A DNA stretch of 7,197 bases, taken from positions 1-7,197 of the forward strand of contig CAMQUX010000065.1 of the NCBI GenBank assembly GCA_947037905.1, read 5' to 3'. Position numbers and translations under genes: made by a program. Within the stretch, counting starts at the first letter, position 1. Each line of letters opens with the position of its first letter. The DNA is from an uncultured Desulfovibrionaceae bacterium. Its GTDB lineage: Bacteria > Desulfobacterota > Desulfovibrionia > Desulfovibrionales > Desulfovibrionaceae. Below, piece after piece: positions 1 through 5,999 of the stretch. Under the pieces are notes generated by a model that was not told the DNA's origin, did no database searches, and worked only from the letters and a program-made list of their open reading frames with translations.

Positions 1-780
1 TTTAGGCTCAGGTGCCTTTGCTAATTCTGGCACTGGCGTTAATGCAGGAGCTTGTTTTTTCATATCTTCAGAGTTAACAGCAGGAGCAACAACTGCAGCA
101 CCAACGGCACTTGCAGGAGCAAGCACTTGTCCCTCTGTTCGAGGAGCAAAGTCAGCAAAACTTCCAGTCTTTCTTACTTCTTGCGGTATATTTTCATTTA
201 CAACTTCGCTTACAATGGTAGATTCAACCTGTGGAGTTACATCTACAACAGCATCAGATACAGGCGTAACTATTTCTCCAGGCATTTCTTCTTGTACAGA
301 GCCTAGGAATGAATTTTCACCATAAAGGTTCGTATCATCAATCCGTTGCCCACCAGTAGCAGGAAGAGCTTTTTTTTCTACAGGAGGCACTGGTATAACT
401 ACAGGAGCTGTTACAGCATACTCATTTTTTTTCTCAAAAGGCTCCTCTTGTGGAGTTCGCTTTACAGTTTGTTGCAAAACAAGAAGCTCTTTTAATGCTA
501 GAACATCTGCTCTTAGTTCATTAATAGTAGTATCAAGGTCATTAATTTGTTTTTTAACTGTCCCTGTAGATGTTTCTTTAGCGCGAATTTCTGCAGAAGT
601 AATATCAAAATATCGAGGTGCACTATCACGAGATGATTCGGCAGCAGGAGACACACTAGCAGTATTTGGTGATACAGCTGGTGCTCCTTGCGGTTCCACT
701 TGATTGAATTCTTTAAAACTACATGCAGACAATACTAAAAAGCTACAACAAATTAGAAGCACTCTCATAATAATATCCAT
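1..780 (-). CDS. Putative outer-membrane/periplasmic lipoprotein, partial (C-terminus beyond window)
   Basis: I do not recognise the family. The frame is open from position 780 to the window edge, giving 260 residues with no stop, so the C-terminus is missing. The N-terminus is a short hydrophobic signal ending in a lipobox, LVLSAC, with the lipidated Cys at residue 20 (or 16 from the inner ATG at 768). Residues about 73-108 are heptad-like and probably a coiled coil (VKKQINDLDTTINELRADV). The rest is low complexity, rich in Pro, Ala, Val and Glu, as in a periplasm-spanning linker. The start is ambiguous: a GAGGG motif nearly touches the ATG at 780 and is about 14 nt from the ATG at 768, so neither spacing is ideal. 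It is transcribed divergently from the membrane protein gene at 947. A peptidoglycan-binding or TolA/CpoB-like role is possible, but no such domain is visible in the part seen. Confidence 0.85.
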   Translation of the reverse strand, partial: MDIIMRVLLICCSFLVLSACSFKEFNQVEPQGAPAVSPNTASVSPAAESSRDSAPRYFDITSAEIRAKETSTGTVKKQINDLDTTINELRADVLALKELLVLQQTVKRTPQEEPFEKKNEYAVTAPVVIPVPPVEKKALPATGGQRIDDTNLYGENSFLGSVQEEMPGEIVTPVSDAVVDVTPQVESTIVSEVVNENIPQEVRKTGSFADFAPRTEGQVLAPASAVGAAVVAPAVNSEDMKKQAPALTPVPELAKAPEPK

Positions 781-822
781 TCCCTCTATTAAAAATTTTC
801 TTTTTTTATATATCATTTTTAT

Positions 823-853
823 AATATACACAACCCCTTATTCTTCTTAGCAA
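823..853 (-). promoter_or_regulatory. Candidate sigma70-type promoter for the lipoprotein gene
   Basis: Reading the minus strand, TTGCTA (848-853) is followed after 19 bp by TATATT (823-828), which matches five of six bases of the -10 consensus. The spacer is longer than ideal and the surrounding DNA is very AT-rich, so a chance match is quite possible. It lies about 43 bp upstream of the first possible start codon. Confidence 0.3.
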
Positions 854-875
854 AATATAATAATTAAAAAAATAC

Positions 876-904
876 TTGCAAGAAACGAGTCTTATGTGTA
901 ATTT
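876..904 (+). promoter_or_regulatory. Weak candidate promoter for the membrane protein gene
   Basis: TTGCAA (876-881) is followed after 17 bp by TAATTT (899-904). The -35 element is reasonable but the -10 element is poor. This is the best spaced pair I see between the divergent genes. The ribosome binding site AAGGGA lies near 930-935, about 11 bp before the ATG at 947. Confidence 0.25.
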
Positions 905-946
905 TAATCTATCATCTAAATAGATTTTTAAGGGATACATCTAATT

Positions 947-1963
947 ATGCTTGAATTTTTCATTTATCCAAAAGAAACAACAACCCTAGACTGGTATTTT
1001 TTTGTATATTCACTTTTTTTAACTTTTTCTATCGGGTTTTATACCATTACATTTGGTGCTGAAATTATAGCAAAAACACTTAAAAAAAACTTTTTTAATA
1101 AATTAGCACTACAAAGTTCTAGAGTTGGGTTAATTTTTCTCATTTTTACCATTATTACTTCTCCTTTCTTACGAGATGTTGCAATAATACTACTTAGCCC
1201 TAAAAATGATTTAGCTTATTTTTTACTATATAATTTGAGCTCATATTCTTTTTTATCTTTTTTGCTAGCCTTTTGTTTTGCTATTTTATCTTCTGTCTCT
1301 CTATTAAAAATATCTCAAAATTCCTATAAACATATAATTTTTACTCTATTGACTCTTTGTTTTGTTCTGCTTCCTGATGCTTTCTTTTTCTTTACTCACT
1401 TGACCACCTATTTTGAAGGACATGCTTTCTATTTCCAAGGACTCATTGGCAGTGTTCTTTTCATGCTTATATTCCTTGTACTTAGACGCTCTATGGACAA
1501 TTTTGGTAGAGATTATTATATCGTTATACCTAAATTCCTTGCAAGCATTGCACTCACTTTTATCCTCGCCTATTTTGTTGCTGTCATGCTCCTTTACTTT
1601 GCGACCGATTCACCTTTTATTCTTTCAAGTGATGCCTTTTATCCAATACATACAAAACATTTTCTCCTTTTCTCTCTTTTTACACTTATTACTGTTGCAA
1701 GTTGCTTATTACTTACAGTTCTTGCAACATATCCAATGCGATATAAACCGCTAGCATTCACTGCTTTTCTTTTATTTTTGCTGATGCTACCTTTTACACT
1801 CCCTCTTTTTTCTGAAAGAAAAATTTCTGCCTTTACAGGTGCGGAAATAACTATAGAACAAAACTATACTAGTTCAGAAAAAACTTTAGCAAATAATGGT
1901 GAGCTCACTAAGGATAAACGTATTGATAATATTTTGGAAAAAAAGACTCAAGAAGTTAAATAG
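947..1963 (+). CDS. Multi-pass inner-membrane protein of unknown function, about 8 TM segments
   Basis: I do not recognise this 338-residue protein. It is extremely hydrophobic and Phe-rich. Likely membrane segments lie at about 16-40, 58-83, 91-120, 129-150, 163-180, 194-218, 237-261 and 269-289. Residues 290-338 form a polar, Lys/Glu-rich tail. No signal peptide, catalytic motif or cofactor-binding pattern stands out. Eight helices in this length loosely recall NrfD/PsrC-type quinone-handling subunits or a transporter, but no residue supports either. It has its own upstream region and is followed by a strong hairpin, so it is probably monocistronic. The ATG at 947 is preceded by AAGGGA with an 11-bp gap, and no better in-frame start is evident. 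Protein-like composition over the whole length and clean gene boundaries make it a real gene. Confidence 0.88.
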   Translation: MLEFFIYPKETTTLDWYFFVYSLFLTFSIGFYTITFGAEIIAKTLKKNFFNKLALQSSRVGLIFLIFTIITSPFLRDVAIILLSPKNDLAYFLLYNLSSYSFLSFLLAFCFAILSSVSLLKISQNSYKHIIFTLLTLCFVLLPDAFFFFTHLTTYFEGHAFYFQGLIGSVLFMLIFLVLRRSMDNFGRDYYIVIPKFLASIALTFILAYFVAVMLLYFATDSPFILSSDAFYPIHTKHFLLFSLFTLITVASCLLLTVLATYPMRYKPLAFTAFLLFLLMLPFTLPLFSERKISAFTGAEITIEQNYTSSEKTLANNGELTKDKRIDNILEKKTQEVK

Positions 1964-1982
1964 AATTAGCCTTTAGAAACAA

Positions 1983-2035
1983 TATAGAAATTAAAACCCC
2001 TGAATATAAGATATTCAGGGGTTTTAATTTCTATA
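1983..2035. terminator. 25-bp perfect inverted repeat, likely bidirectional terminator
   Basis: The arms 1983-2007 and 2011-2035 are perfectly complementary over 25 bp with a 3-nt loop (AAG). The core is AAAACCCCTGAATAT and its complement, giving A-tract and T-tract flanks on either strand as in a rho-independent terminator. It begins 19 bp after the stop of the membrane protein gene and so most likely ends that transcript. It could also stop minus-strand transcripts coming from the TPR gene. The stem is longer than a terminator needs. Confidence 0.85.
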
Positions 2036-2421
2036 AGTTTAAACTCAGCATTATCAGATAAAATATTATGTAAAACTGCCCAGCCCTTATATAATATTTT
2101 ATTTACTTTAAACACTTAATACAACACAAGACTGAGTGGAAAATATATATTGGTGCACAAAAGTATCAATATATACATCTAACAATCTTTTTAAAAATGA
2201 TTTTGTATAAGTACATACTAGCATTAGGATTAAAAGACGTATTAATTTATCATAGAAAACAAAAACTGTAATAACTAAAGCGTCATATCTCACTAATAAA
2301 TCAATATTTATTATACAAACAATTCAAAAAACTAGTACCACTTGCTAAGTCTATTTATGCAAAAAATAGACTTACTTATTCTATATCTTTACTATTTGAG
2401 ATATTGATACTTCTTAATAAA
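2036..2421. other. AT-rich intergenic region without a convincing gene
   Basis: This 386-bp stretch lies between the 3' ends of two converging genes. Both strands hold open frames of about 60 codons around 2090-2293, but neither has an ATG with a ribosome binding site or a recognisable product. It contains an A/T-only inverted repeat (2058-2069 with 2091-2102, 12 bp, 21-nt loop) and a hairpin at 2346-2374. It may be decayed coding DNA or simple spacer. I see no tRNA, insertion sequence end or repeat family. Confidence 0.6.
2346..2374 (-). terminator. Hairpin downstream of the TPR gene, possible weak terminator
   Basis: An 11-bp perfect stem (2346-2356 with 2364-2374) encloses a 7-nt loop. 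It lies 47 bp past the stop codon of the minus-strand TPR gene. No T-run follows directly on the minus strand; the first one (six T) comes about 15 nt later. It may protect or end the transcript, but the evidence for termination is weak. Confidence 0.4.
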
Positions 2422-2721
2422 TTACCCACAACATACTAAATTATGTGCTATTTTATGATATAAAAAATTATCATTACCTAATTTCCCTTGAACAAGAATT
2501 AATGCTTTATTAAAATATTCTTTGGCCTTTAATGTATCACCACCAAGTTGCACAATTAATCCTAAATTATTATAAGATGTAGCTTCAACTATTACCATCT
2601 TTCCCTTATTTGTAAGCACAATAGCCTCCTTTAACACTTCCGTTGCGACAACTAAATTCCCTTTATCTGCTGCTTGCATGGCTCTTCTAGTTAAGCATGT
2701 AATTTTCTTTCCTCTACACAT
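2422..2721 (-). CDS. Small tetratricopeptide-repeat (TPR) protein
   Basis: The 99-residue protein is made almost entirely of helical TPR-like units. One runs over about residues 6-37 (RRAMQAADKGNLVVATEVL). A second, near-consensus one runs over 47-80, with the NNLG, G-D-x-x-x-A and YF-x-KAL positions in register. A helix at about 87-96 could cap them. TPR units bind proteins, so a small adaptor or chaperone is likely; the partner is unknown. There is no signal peptide or membrane segment, so it is probably cytoplasmic. AAGGAG (2728-2733) sits 6 bp before the ATG, fixing the start. Four cysteines lie at residues 2, 9, 97 and 98, and the protein ends in CCG. It lies downstream of rplQ on the same strand but beyond that operon's terminator, with its own candidate promoter, so it is probably a separate unit. 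Confidence 0.85.
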   Translation of the reverse strand: MCRGKKITCLTRRAMQAADKGNLVVATEVLKEAIVLTNKGKMVIVEATSYNNLGLIVQLGGDTLKAKEYFNKALILVQGKLGNDNFLYHKIAHNLVCCG

Positions 2722-2742
2722 AATAATCTCCTTCTTTGAAAG

Positions 2743-2771
2743 AAGATATCAAATTTGATAATCAAAATCAA
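2743..2771 (-). promoter_or_regulatory. Candidate promoter with embedded 14-bp palindrome (possible operator) for the TPR gene
   Basis: On the minus strand TTGATT (2766-2771) and TATCTT (2743-2748) are 17 bp apart, each matching four of six consensus bases. A perfect 14-bp palindrome, TATCAAATTTGATA (2747-2760), sits in the spacer and touches the -10 element, where a dimeric repressor could block polymerase. A second near-palindrome, CTTCTTTGAAAGAAG, follows at 2731-2745 and overlaps the ribosome binding site region. The predicted leader would be only about 15 nt. The repressor role is inference. Confidence 0.4.
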
Positions 2772-2841
2772 TTACTTTTTTAAAGTATTTTCCTCATATT
2801 TGGCTTTAGTTTTCTCTATTTTACTAGATTTTGAAAATTTT

Positions 2842-2883
2842 ATATAAAAAAAGAACAGAATAAATTCTGTTCTTTTTTTATAT
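2842..2883 (-). terminator. Rho-independent terminator of the alpha operon
   Basis: A perfect 19-bp stem (2842-2860 with 2865-2883) has a 4-nt loop. The inner part is GAACAGAA paired with TTCTGTTC, and A7/T7 tracts flank it on both sides. It begins 20 bp after the rplQ stop in the direction of transcription. The symmetry would let it act on either strand. It is well placed to end the ribosomal protein operon and insulate the TPR gene. Confidence 0.92.
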
Positions 2884-2903
2884 TCATAATAATATGTTTA
2901 TTA

Positions 2904-3446
2904 TTATATTTTTGCCTTAGCTATTTTCTTAGCAGGTAGTTTAATACCTTTAACATCGGCTTTTTTTACTTCAGTTTTCTTAGTTACTTTTTTAGGAGCA
3001 TCAGTAATCTTTTTCTCTGTTTTTTCAACTTTTTCTTTTGCGACAGTATCGACAGTTGCAGGTGTATCATTTCCTTCAACTTTTGGAGCTTTCTTAGTCA
3101 GTTCAACAATAACCATCGGCGCACAATCACCAACACGTGGTTTACTTAATTTAAGAAGACGGACATAACCACCTGTTCCATCAATATAACGAGGACCAAT
3201 TTCATCAAAAAGATGTTTTACTATAGCATGGTCATTCAACACTTGATAAGCTAAACGACGTGCATGTAAATCATTTTGAATCGCCCACGTAATAAGCTTT
3301 TCTACAAAGCCACGAAGCTCTTTACCCTTAGGTTCAGTAGTACGAATTGATTCGTGCTCTAAAAGAGAACGTGTCAAATTTAAAAACATAGCTTTACGAT
3401 GACCGCTTCCTCGTCCAAACTTTCGACCTGATTTGTTATGCCTCAT
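2904..3446 (-). CDS. rplQ: 50S ribosomal protein L17 (bL17) with long lysine-rich C-terminal tail
   Basis: Residues 1 to about 118 are the L17 fold, a large-subunit protein near the peptide exit. The hallmark start MRHNKSGRKFGRGSGHRKAM and the segments SIRTTEPKGKELRGFVEKLI and APMVIVELTK are all present. Residues 119-180 form an extra tail rich in Lys, Val, Thr and Ala, making the protein 180 residues against about 120-130 in many bacteria (E. coli 127). Such tails are poorly conserved and probably unstructured, perhaps contacting rRNA. Its ATG lies inside the last codons of rpoA (11-bp overlap) with a GAGGAAAG ribosome binding site, implying translational coupling. It is the last gene before the operon terminator. 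Confidence 0.97.
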   Translation of the reverse strand: MRHNKSGRKFGRGSGHRKAMFLNLTRSLLEHESIRTTEPKGKELRGFVEKLITWAIQNDLHARRLAYQVLNDHAIVKHLFDEIGPRYIDGTGGYVRLLKLSKPRVGDCAPMVIVELTKKAPKVEGNDTPATVDTVAKEKVEKTEKKITDAPKKVTKKTEVKKADVKGIKLPAKKIAKAKI

Positions 3447-4476
3447 TTTTTTCTTTCCTCTTCAACCATTCTTGATGTTTTGCTTCAAAGTCATCCACAG
3501 GCATGCCAAAACGTAAAATCATACTTTCAAGAACTCGACGAATTTCGTCTAAAGATTTACGCCCAAAGTTTTTTGTTTTAAGCATAGACTGCTCTGTACG
3601 TTGAACAAGTTCACCTACATACTGAATATTTACAGCTTTTAGGCAATTTGTTGCTCGAACAGAAAGCTCCAATTCATCAATACTTTTAAATAAGTTAGGA
3701 TTAATATCAAAGTTTTCTTCTGCTTCATCTGTATGACCAGAAGAAATTTCATCAAAATTAATAAATACTGTAAGCTGTTCTTTCAAGATTTTTGCACTAT
3801 AAGCAAGTGCATCTTCAGGAGTAACAGACCCATCAGTCCAAATATCTAAAAGAAGCTTATCGTAGTTGGTCATTTGTCCAACACGAGCTTGTTCTACAGT
3901 ATATGCAACTTTTCTTACAGGAGAAAAGCTTGCATCTAAAAGAATAATACCTATTTCGTCTAAAAGACCTTCATGCATATCTGCGGGCATATACCCTTTA
4001 CCCATTCTTATTTCAAGTTCCATACGCAAACTTTTTGCTTCGGAAAGGGTACAAATTACTTGTTCTTTATTTAATACAGTTACATTTTGATTCTCTTGAA
4101 TCATTGCAGCAGTAACTTCGCCTTTTTCAGAGGCTTCTAAGATAAGACGTTGTGGCTCATCACTCACCATAGCAAGACGAACGGCCTTTAGGTTTAAGAT
4201 AACCTCAGTCATATCTTCCATTATGCCCTGAACTGTAGTGAATTCATATTCAACACCTTCAATACGGACAGCAACAATCGCAGCTCCCTGCAAAGAAGAA
4301 AGGAGTATTCGACGCATAGCATTACCTATAGTCGTCGCGTATCCACGTTCAAGAGGCTCGCAAATAAATCTGCCGTATGAATCCGTTGAAATAGAGTCTT
4401 TTACAAGTTTCTCAGGCTTCACAAGTTCAAACCAGTTTCTACTGTTTACAAGCTTCTCATCAGATTCAATAAGCAT
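3436..4476 (-). CDS. rpoA: DNA-directed RNA polymerase subunit alpha
   Basis: Alpha dimerises to seed assembly of RNA polymerase, and its C-terminal domain binds UP elements and activators. The N-terminal domain (about residues 1-240) shows the dimerisation and beta-contact signature LERGYATTIGNAMRRILLSS at about 42-61, followed by EGVEYEFTTVQGI. An acidic linker (about 245-262) leads to the C-terminal domain (about 265-330) with ELSVRATNCLKA and TKNFGRKSLDEI. Arg274 corresponds to the DNA-contacting Arg265 of E. coli. The 346-residue length is slightly above the common 329. A GAGGG site lies 7 bp before the ATG. It starts 19 bp after rpsD and overlaps rplQ. No disruption is seen. Confidence 0.98.
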   Translation of the reverse strand: MLIESDEKLVNSRNWFELVKPEKLVKDSISTDSYGRFICEPLERGYATTIGNAMRRILLSSLQGAAIVAVRIEGVEYEFTTVQGIMEDMTEVILNLKAVRLAMVSDEPQRLILEASEKGEVTAAMIQENQNVTVLNKEQVICTLSEAKSLRMELEIRMGKGYMPADMHEGLLDEIGIILLDASFSPVRKVAYTVEQARVGQMTNYDKLLLDIWTDGSVTPEDALAYSAKILKEQLTVFINFDEISSGHTDEAEENFDINPNLFKSIDELELSVRATNCLKAVNIQYVGELVQRTEQSMLKTKNFGRKSLDEIRRVLESMILRFGMPVDDFEAKHQEWLKRKEKNEA

Positions 4477-4495
4477 ATATCACCCTCAATTCCTA

Positions 4496-5122
4496 TTATT
4501 TTGAATAAAGTTCGACGATTAATTGTTCATTAATTGGAAATTGAATGTCTTCACGAGCTGGTAATGCTTTCACAGAACCTTTAAATGCCGCTCCATCACT
4601 TTCAAGCCAATCAGGACAACCACGACGAGCAACAACATTTTGTGCCTCAACAATAACTGGAACTTTTCGATTTGCTTCACGAACTTCAATAATATCGCCT
4701 TGTTTCACTTGCATAGACGGAATATTCACACGGCGACCATTTAACATGAAAAGTCCGTGACGAACAAGCTGTCTTGCTTGATCCCTTGAATGGGAGAAAC
4801 CTAGTCGATAAATAACATTATCTAAACGGCGTTCTAAGAGCACTAATAAATTAGTACCTGTTACACCTTTTTGAGCATCTGCACGTTTAAAATACATACG
4901 GAATTGCCCTTCAAGGACACCATACATACGACGAACTTTTTGTTTTTCGCGTAACTGAATAGCGAAATCACTCATTTTTTTACGAACTTTTGGTGCAGCA
5001 CCTGGCGCATAAGGACGACGATCGAAAGCACACTTATCAGTATAGCAACGATCACCTTTAAGAAAGAGTTTTTCTCCTTCTCTGCGACACAGACGGCATT
5101 TTGCTTCTCTATATCTAGCCAA
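4496..5122 (-). CDS. rpsD: 30S ribosomal protein S4 (uS4), zinc-binding form, TTG start
   Basis: S4 is a primary 16S rRNA binder that nucleates 30S assembly, and in enterobacteria it represses its own operon. At 208 residues it has normal length. The N-terminal part carries four cysteines (9, 12, 26, 31; C-x2-C ... C-x4-C), the zinc-binding version of S4. The S4 RNA-binding domain covers about 98-160 (ERRLDNVIYRLGFSHSRDQARQLVRHG). The start is TTG at 5120-5122: homology begins exactly there (MARYREAKC), an in-frame TAG lies 12 nt upstream, and no ATG or GTG lies between. The site GGAGA, overlapping the rpsK stop, is correctly spaced. It has the same reading frame as rpsK, separated only by TAG and three codons. 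The position between rpsK and rpoA is the classical one. Confidence 0.97.
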   Translation of the reverse strand: MARYREAKCRLCRREGEKLFLKGDRCYTDKCAFDRRPYAPGAAPKVRKKMSDFAIQLREKQKVRRMYGVLEGQFRMYFKRADAQKGVTGTNLLVLLERRLDNVIYRLGFSHSRDQARQLVRHGLFMLNGRRVNIPSMQVKQGDIIEVREANRKVPVIVEAQNVVARRGCPDWLESDGAAFKGSVKALPAREDIQFPINEQLIVELYSK

Positions 5123-5131
5123 GGTTTTCTC

Positions 5132-5521
5132 CTATACTCTGCGACGCTTAGGCGGACGACAGCCATTATGCGGGATTGGGGTTACATCACGAATAAAGGA
5201 CACTTTGAAACCGGCTGCGCTTATTGCACGCATAGCAGATTCTCTACCTGTTCCAGGTCCTTTTACAAAAATTCCAACTGTACGCATACCATTATCACGA
5301 GCTTTTGTTGCTGCTTGTTCTGCAGCTACTTGTGCAGCAAAAGGTGTACTTTTGCGCGAGCCTTTAAAATGAGACCCTGCACTTGCCCAGCTTACAACAT
5401 TACCTTTTTGATCTGTAAAAGTAATGATTGTGTTATTAAATGTTGCTTTAATATGAGCAACACCAACTGGTATGTTTTTTTTCTCTTTCTTCTTTCCAGA
5501 AGAACGACGAGGATTTGCCAT
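5132..5521 (-). CDS. rpsK: 30S ribosomal protein S11 (uS11)
   Basis: S11 lies on the 30S platform near the mRNA exit and contacts 16S rRNA beside the E site. The 129-residue length is normal. Recognisable segments are VAHIKATFNNTIITFTD (about 20-36), the GSRKSTPFAAQVAAE stretch, and the conserved C-terminus VTPIPHNGCRPPKRRRV. The basic N-terminal extension (PRRSSGKKKEKKN) is typical. The start is ATG at 5519-5521 with GGAG 7-8 bp upstream. It is separated from rpsM by an unusually long 87-bp spacer, while its stop TAG forms part of the rpsD ribosome binding site. Confidence 0.98.
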   Translation of the reverse strand: MANPRRSSGKKKEKKNIPVGVAHIKATFNNTIITFTDQKGNVVSWASAGSHFKGSRKSTPFAAQVAAEQAATKARDNGMRTVGIFVKGPGTGRESAMRAISAAGFKVSFIRDVTPIPHNGCRPPKRRRV

Positions 5522-5608
5522 TTATCACTCCAGTTTGTTCAAGGGAAATTTCCCTGTACTACATTCGCGTCATCCCCCAACTTGTGGGTTTACACGCTGG
5601 ACTCTAGT
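5522..5608 (-). promoter_or_regulatory. Structured rpsM-rpsK intercistronic spacer, possible regulatory RNA element
   Basis: These 87 bp are visibly richer in G and C than other spacers in the operon. On the minus strand, in order: TCCAG (5597-5601), GCGT (5594-5597), a CCCA/TGGG hairpin near 5575-5590, ACGC (5567-5570), the palindrome AGGGAAATTTCCCT (5542-5555), and CTGGA (5529-5533). CTGGA overlaps the ribosome binding site of rpsK and can pair with the distal TCCAG. That would close a multi-branched fold and mask the site. The pairing was made by eye, not folded by program. A leftover repeat or an mRNA processing site is an alternative. Confidence 0.4.
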
Positions 5609-5983
5609 TTATTTTTTCTTTTTCTTGCCAACTACACCACGACGTGGCCCCTTGCGGGTACGAGCGTTTGTGCTAGTTTTTTGGCCACGAACAGGAAGAC
5701 CTCGACGATGACGAAGACCACGATAACAACCTACATCCATCAATCTCTTGATATTTGCGGCTATTTCTCGACGTAAGTCACCTTCAACTTTGTAGTGCTG
5801 TTCAATTTCTGTTCGGATAGAATTTACTTCTTCTCCTGTTAAATCATCACTACTTTTAGTCCAAATAATTCCTGTTGTTTCCAAAATCTGCAACGCTGCT
5901 GCATGCCCTATTCCGAAGATATAAGTCAATGCAATATCCACACGTTTGTTTCTTGGCAGATCAACACCGGCTATACGTGCCAT
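5609..5983 (-). CDS. rpsM: 30S ribosomal protein S13 (uS13)
   Basis: S13 sits in the 30S head, contacts the P-site tRNA and forms an intersubunit bridge. The 124-residue protein is full length. Its start MARIAGVDLPRNKRVDIALTY, the YKVEGDLRREI segment, the CYRGLRHRRGLPVRGQ motif and the tRNA-facing basic tail ARTRKGPRR are all present. It ends in a run of lysines. The sequence closely matches my memory of Desulfovibrio S13. GAGGG lies a few bases before the ATG. It follows rpmJ by 16 bp, so the two are cotranscribed, and precedes rpsK after the 87-bp spacer. Confidence 0.98.
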   Translation of the reverse strand: MARIAGVDLPRNKRVDIALTYIFGIGHAAALQILETTGIIWTKSSDDLTGEEVNSIRTEIEQHYKVEGDLRREIAANIKRLMDVGCYRGLRHRRGLPVRGQKTSTNARTRKGPRRGVVGKKKKK

Positions 5984-5999
5984 TCTCTACCCTCTTTGG

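Noticed and set aside
52..306. Plus-strand frame opposite the lipoprotein gene
   Set aside because: It is antisense to a well-supported lipoprotein frame with signal peptide and lipobox; the product is Ser/Arg/Tyr-rich noise.
1413..1754. Plus-strand 113-codon frame inside the membrane protein gene
   Set aside because: It is an alternative frame of the longer gene; its hydrophobicity follows from the T-rich sequence, and no ribosome binding site stands out.
2090..2271. Plus-strand open stretch of about 60 codons in the same gap
   Set aside because: The only ATG is about 24 codons before the stop, with no ribosome binding site; kept only as possible decay.
2108..2293. Minus-strand 61-codon frame with hydrophobic product in the intergenic gap
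   Set aside because: It starts with GTG, has no ribosome binding site, and the product has no recognisable pattern. AT-rich DNA easily yields such hydrophobic frames.
3866..4504. Plus-strand frames opposite rpoA
   Set aside because: They are antisense to a complete, conserved alpha subunit and have no supporting start signals.
4972..5166. Minus-strand frame starting in the end of rpsK and running into rpsD
   Set aside because: It is an out-of-frame shadow of two certain ribosomal protein genes. The TTG start in the other frame gives the full S4 sequence.
5168..5776. Long plus-strand frame across rpsK and rpsM
   Set aside because: It is antisense to two ribosomal protein genes; the Cys/Thr/Ser-rich product is typical of reversed coding DNA.
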